From an uncultured SAR116 cluster alpha proteobacterium (lineage in GTDB: Bacteria; Pseudomonadota; Alphaproteobacteria; Puniceispirillales; GCA-002684695): a DNA stretch of 47,919 nt. The translations under genes and the position numbers were made by a program. The stretch lies in NCBI GenBank assembly GCA_902522415.1, contig CABYVI010000007.1:1-47919 (forward strand), written 5' to 3'. This document shows positions 44,041 through 47,919 of this stretch, in pieces (the first letter of the stretch is position 1; every line of letters begins with the position of its first letter). Under the pieces are notes generated by a model. It made no database searches. It saw only the letters and a list, made by a program, of their open reading frames with translations, and was not told the DNA's origin.

Positions 44041-44931
44041 ATGAACAATGAAATTATAATAGCCTCCAGAGCTTCTCCCCTAGCTCTAAAACAAAGTGAA
44101 ATTCTTATAAATTTGATTCCATCTATTAAAACAAAGGTGTTAGAAGTTGTTTCAAAGGGTGATCAAATTCAGAATGTCAGTCTTCAAGAAGTGGGCGGCA
44201 AGGGACTATTTATTAAAAATTTAGAAAATAAACTAATAAGTGAAGAAGCAGACATTGCTGTTCATTCTCTAAAAGATATGGAATGGAAACAACCTAAAGA
44301 GCTTAAAATTGGAGCAGTTTTAAAGAGAGAAACTAGAAAAGATCTTTTAATTGGAAAATGGAAATCAATTTTTGACTTGCCTGTTAACGCTAAATTAGGA
44401 ACTTCTTCAGTAAGAAGAAAAGCATTTATACTTTCACATCGACCTGATTTAAACATCACTTTTCTAAGGGGTAATATTAATACTAGAATAGAAAAATTTA
44501 AAAATGGTGAATACGATGCCATAATTTTAGCCAAGGCCGGCATTCAAAGGCTTAATATTGATGTTCCTTATTCTGAAATATCAAGTGAAGTCATGTTACC
44601 AAGTGCCGGACAAGGAGCTATTGCGATACAATGCAGGTCTAATGACAAAGGTGTATTAAAGTTACTAAAGTCTATTAATAATAAATTAACAGAATATGAA
44701 ACTTTAGCAGAAAGATCATTTGTAGCAAATTTAAATGGAACTTGTAGCTCACCTATTGGTGCGTCAGCAAATATAAAAGGTGACACTCTATTTCTATCTG
44801 GAGCAATAGCAAGTCCTAATGGATCTGCAGTATTTTCTGATAAAACTTCGGGATACTATAAAAATGCGATTAATATTGGGGAAACTTTAGCTAATAATAT
44901 CTTAGAGAAAAATAAAGGTTTTAAAATTTAA
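44041..44931 (+). CDS. hemC: Porphobilinogen deaminase
   Basis: IASRASPLALKQSE; VGGKGLFIKNLE; LGTSSVRRKAF; FLRGNINTRIEK; dipyrromethane Cys in NGTCSSPIGA. Confidence 0.99.
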   Translation: MNNEIIIASRASPLALKQSEILINLIPSIKTKVLEVVSKGDQIQNVSLQEVGGKGLFIKNLENKLISEEADIAVHSLKDMEWKQPKELKIGAVLKRETRKDLLIGKWKSIFDLPVNAKLGTSSVRRKAFILSHRPDLNITFLRGNINTRIEKFKNGEYDAIILAKAGIQRLNIDVPYSEISSEVMLPSAGQGAIAIQCRSNDKGVLKLLKSINNKLTEYETLAERSFVANLNGTCSSPIGASANIKGDTLFLSGAIASPNGSAVFSDKTSGYYKNAINIGETLANNILEKNKGFKI

Positions 44932-44934
44932 AAA

Positions 44935-45654
44935 ATGTTTTTATTAACTACACGGCCTATTGATGATGCATTAAGTGACTGTAAATTATTAAATAGAAAA
45001 AATATAAATGCTGTTGCATCCCCATCGATGAAAATATTTCAAAATAGTATTAAGTTAAACTCTATTTATGATGGAATTTTTTTAACAAGCAGGCATGCTG
45101 CGCATGTCATTAAATTTATAGAAGACAAAAAAACTCCTGTTTTCTGTGTGGGAAGCTCTACTGCAAAATTAGCACGTATGTATGGTGCAGAAAATTTAAT
45201 AGTTGGCAAGAGTGATGCATTATTTTTAGCTAATAAGGTAAAGTGTTATTTACCTAAAAATTCAAAAATTCTTTGGCCATCAAATAATACTTTAAAAGAC
45301 AGCATATACATAGATTTAGAAAATAATGTCTACAATGTTGATAAAAAGCAGACATATTCAGCTCTTCCTCTAAAAGAGCTAGATATAAATTCAACTAATT
45401 TAATATTAAACAAACAGGTTTTAATTGTTCTATTCTTTTCATTTAAAAGTACAGAAATGTGGATTGAGTTGATTAATAAAGCAAATTTATTTAAATTTTT
45501 AAATAATATAAGTTTTATTGGTATTAATGAAAAAATTGTAAATTATTTATGTGATTTATCTCTAAATAAAGTTCTTCTCTCAAGAAGAAAAAGGAGAGCA
45601 TCTGTGCTTTCATTAGGAATGAAAGTTTTTAACAATATGGAAAAATCCTTGTGA
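44935..45654 (+). CDS. hemD: Uroporphyrinogen-III synthase (divergent)
   Basis: MFLLTTRPIDDALSDCKLLNRKNINAVASPSMKI; FLTSRHAAHVI; directly after hemC. Confidence 0.82.
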   Translation: MFLLTTRPIDDALSDCKLLNRKNINAVASPSMKIFQNSIKLNSIYDGIFLTSRHAAHVIKFIEDKKTPVFCVGSSTAKLARMYGAENLIVGKSDALFLANKVKCYLPKNSKILWPSNNTLKDSIYIDLENNVYNVDKKQTYSALPLKELDINSTNLILNKQVLIVLFFSFKSTEMWIELINKANLFKFLNNISFIGINEKIVNYLCDLSLNKVLLSRRKRRASVLSLGMKVFNNMEKSL

Positions 45655-46628
45655 ACCAAAAAAATGATCAAAAATTAATAGAAAATAAGAAGCCAAAAAA
45701 AAATATTCTAGTTTTACTGTTAGTTATAATAATCGTATTTCTATTATCTTTGGTGATCTTATCTGTTTATTTTTGGATTGATATTCAAAAAAATTACACA
45801 ACGAATCAAAAATATATTGAAGAATTTAAAATTGAATTTGAGGATAAATTTAATAAAAATTATAGTTTAGTAAATTCTAATCAAGTTGAAAAGTACGATA
45901 ACCTATCTAAAAGTGTAATGGAATTATCAGATAGAATATTTTATTTTGAAGAAAAAATTAACAAAAATGAACAAGATAACGCTGAAATACTATCCTATTT
46001 ATCCAATTTAAATCAAAAGTTTGAAGGTATAAATTTACAACTAAAAAGAAAGTTGCAAACTGATAACCAATCTAAAATAATCAACCAAACAAAGAATATT
46101 TTAATAAAAAATAACTTTGATCTTAATTCAATGATTCAAAAATTAAATGATGAATTCAGGGAAAATATTCCCTGGAATCAAACATTAATAGAAATTAATA
46201 AAAGCGACTACAAAGAGTTTTTAAAAGAATTTTCTAGTGACCTTCAAATACTTCAAAAATATTCTTTCTCTCCACCTCCAACACTTAATATATTAAAAAA
46301 TAATTTTAAATTACTAATACCTTCTATTTTAGAGTTTTTACCAAATGATGATGAAAATTTTATTAATGTTAGGCTTAATTGGATAATTAAATCTATAAAA
46401 CTTAGAAGAGCTGGCGTTACAGAGGGTAAAAGTCCCTCAGATTTAATATCAAACATTGAATATTATTTAGCTAAAAACAATTTAAAAGGCGTCATTGAGA
46501 ATTTTAAAAATCTTCCTGATCAAATGCAAAAACCAGCTCTAGAATGGTTAAATAGTTTAAAATCAAGATCAGAAATCAATATCGCAGTAAATAATATCCT
46601 AGAAAACTATGGGAATTATATTAAATGA
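45651..46628 (+). CDS. Mic60/mitofilin-like membrane protein
   Basis: N-terminal TM, coiled-coil middle, mitofilin-like C-terminus (RAGVTEGKSPSDLISNIEYYLAKNNLKGVIENFKNLPDQMQKPALEWLNSLKSR); located between hemD and hemY. Confidence 0.75.
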   Translation: MNQKNDQKLIENKKPKKNILVLLLVIIIVFLLSLVILSVYFWIDIQKNYTTNQKYIEEFKIEFEDKFNKNYSLVNSNQVEKYDNLSKSVMELSDRIFYFEEKINKNEQDNAEILSYLSNLNQKFEGINLQLKRKLQTDNQSKIINQTKNILIKNNFDLNSMIQKLNDEFRENIPWNQTLIEINKSDYKEFLKEFSSDLQILQKYSFSPPPTLNILKNNFKLLIPSILEFLPNDDENFINVRLNWIIKSIKLRRAGVTEGKSPSDLISNIEYYLAKNNLKGVIENFKNLPDQMQKPALEWLNSLKSRSEINIAVNNILENYGNYIK

Positions 46629-47899
46629 TTTTTAAAGTTGTTTGGTGGTCAATAAAGATTATTTTTGTTTGTTTATTAGTCGCACTTATATCTAATCAAG
46701 AGGGCAATACTGAGATAATTTGGATTGGGTGGAAAATGGAGATCCCAACATCTATTCTTGTTGGTGGGTTAATTATTCTAATATTGATAATATTGTGGAT
46801 TTATAATTTATGGAAAATGATTTTAGAACTTCCTTCTAAAATCTCTAGACTATTAAGAGAAAATAGACAAAAGAGTGGTTATAATGCCCTAGCCTATGGC
46901 CTTGTTGCTTCATCAGCTGGAGATGTTGAAAGTGCTCAAAAATTTGCTGCTCAGGCAAAAAGACTTTTAGATAATAAAGATTTAACTGAGATGCTGTCAG
47001 CTCATGCGGCTCATTTATCTGGAGATAAAAGTGCTGCATATAAATATTTTAATAGTTTGGCTGATAGAAAAAATACAAAATTTCATGGCCAACTTGGTCT
47101 AATGAGGTTAGCAATTGAGAGCAATGATCATAAAGAGGCTCTCAGTAGAGCAAGAATAGCCAGTAGCATTCAGCCAAGAAATCCAAAATTAAATTCTATG
47201 CTAGTTGTCATGGAAGCAAAACAAGATAATTATGAAAAGTCAATTGAAGCATTACAAAAGGCAAGAAGAATTGGATCAATAGATGAAACTAGGGCTCAAC
47301 AATTGGGAGCTTCTTTACATACAAAAATTGGATTTGTTAAACTTGAAGAAAATCAATTGAATGAAGCAGAAAAATCTTTTTCATTAGCAATCCGTGAAAA
47401 AACAGACTTTATTCCTGCTATTATTGCTTTATCAAAAATTTTTATAAGCAAAGATAATGAAAGAAAAGCTCTTTCACTTTTATCGAAGACCTGGAAAATT
47501 CAACCTCATCCTGAGATTTCAAAAACATTAAAATTAATTTGGAAAAATGAGAGATCATCAAGCAATATTGCAAACTTAATAAAACTTACAGATGAAAATG
47601 CAAGTGCTCAGGCTCGTTATATAATTGCTGATGAAGCAATTTCAGCTGGCCTAACTGGTGAGGCGAAAGATCAGTTAAGTAAAGTATTAACTAAAGAATA
47701 CAACACTACGTACCACCAACTTAAAAGTAGACTTGCAGACAAGAGTGATGATAAGTCACAATCTAATGAAGAATTGGAGAAAGCTTTAAATGCAAACCCA
47801 AGCCAAAGATGGGTATGTGAAACATGCGGAACAACTTCAGATATATGGAAAATCAAGTGTGATAATTGTGATAGGATAGGGACACTTGATTGGAACTAG
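46625..47899 (+). CDS. HemY-family TPR membrane protein with C-terminal zinc ribbon
   Basis: Two N-terminal TMs; TPR-like helices; C-terminal CETCGTTSDIWKIKCDNC; heme-operon context. Confidence 0.88.
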   Translation: MIFKVVWWSIKIIFVCLLVALISNQEGNTEIIWIGWKMEIPTSILVGGLIILILIILWIYNLWKMILELPSKISRLLRENRQKSGYNALAYGLVASSAGDVESAQKFAAQAKRLLDNKDLTEMLSAHAAHLSGDKSAAYKYFNSLADRKNTKFHGQLGLMRLAIESNDHKEALSRARIASSIQPRNPKLNSMLVVMEAKQDNYEKSIEALQKARRIGSIDETRAQQLGASLHTKIGFVKLEENQLNEAEKSFSLAIREKTDFIPAIIALSKIFISKDNERKALSLLSKTWKIQPHPEISKTLKLIWKNERSSSNIANLIKLTDENASAQARYIIADEAISAGLTGEAKDQLSKVLTKEYNTTYHQLKSRLADKSDDKSQSNEELEKALNANPSQRWVCETCGTTSDIWKIKCDNCDRIGTLDWN

Positions 47900-47919
47900 G
47901 ATTTTAAGTTTTAGTATAT

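Overview
The window is an AT-rich, densely packed chromosomal segment of a streamlined alphaproteobacterium. It looks marine, but lineage cannot be settled without a search. About 45 protein genes are recognisable, mostly housekeeping: cobT (5' truncated), rpmB, class I lysS, groES-groEL, ctaA, aspS, pgi, a DMGDH-family flavoprotein with a GcvT domain, fhs, a GlxA-family AraC regulator, sufE, mntR, rlmN, argG, recR, dnaX, SRP RNA, pheA, kdsB, cytochrome c, ghrA, pepA-family, MATE, an ArnT/GT2/LAB_N cassette, tsaD, EVE, hemC-hemD-mic60-hemY. I saw no tRNA/rRNA, CRISPR, prophage or transposon. Items most worth a second look: (i) an apparent AUU start codon for the EVE-domain protein; (ii) an A8 slippery site in dnaX with the E. 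coli-type A AAA AAG phase and early stops in both alternative frames; (iii) an unannotated SRP RNA with a compensated apical helix and GAAA tetraloop; (iv) an ArnT-like/GT2/LAB_N lipid-linked sugar transfer cassette; (v) a Mic60/mitofilin homologue translationally coupled in the heme operon, followed by a HemY with a LapB-like zinc ribbon; (vi) five convergent gene pairs with exactly 4-nt interlocked stop codons; (vii) CIRCE plus a possible RpoH-like promoter at groES. No clearly new multi-gene defence or mobile system was found.
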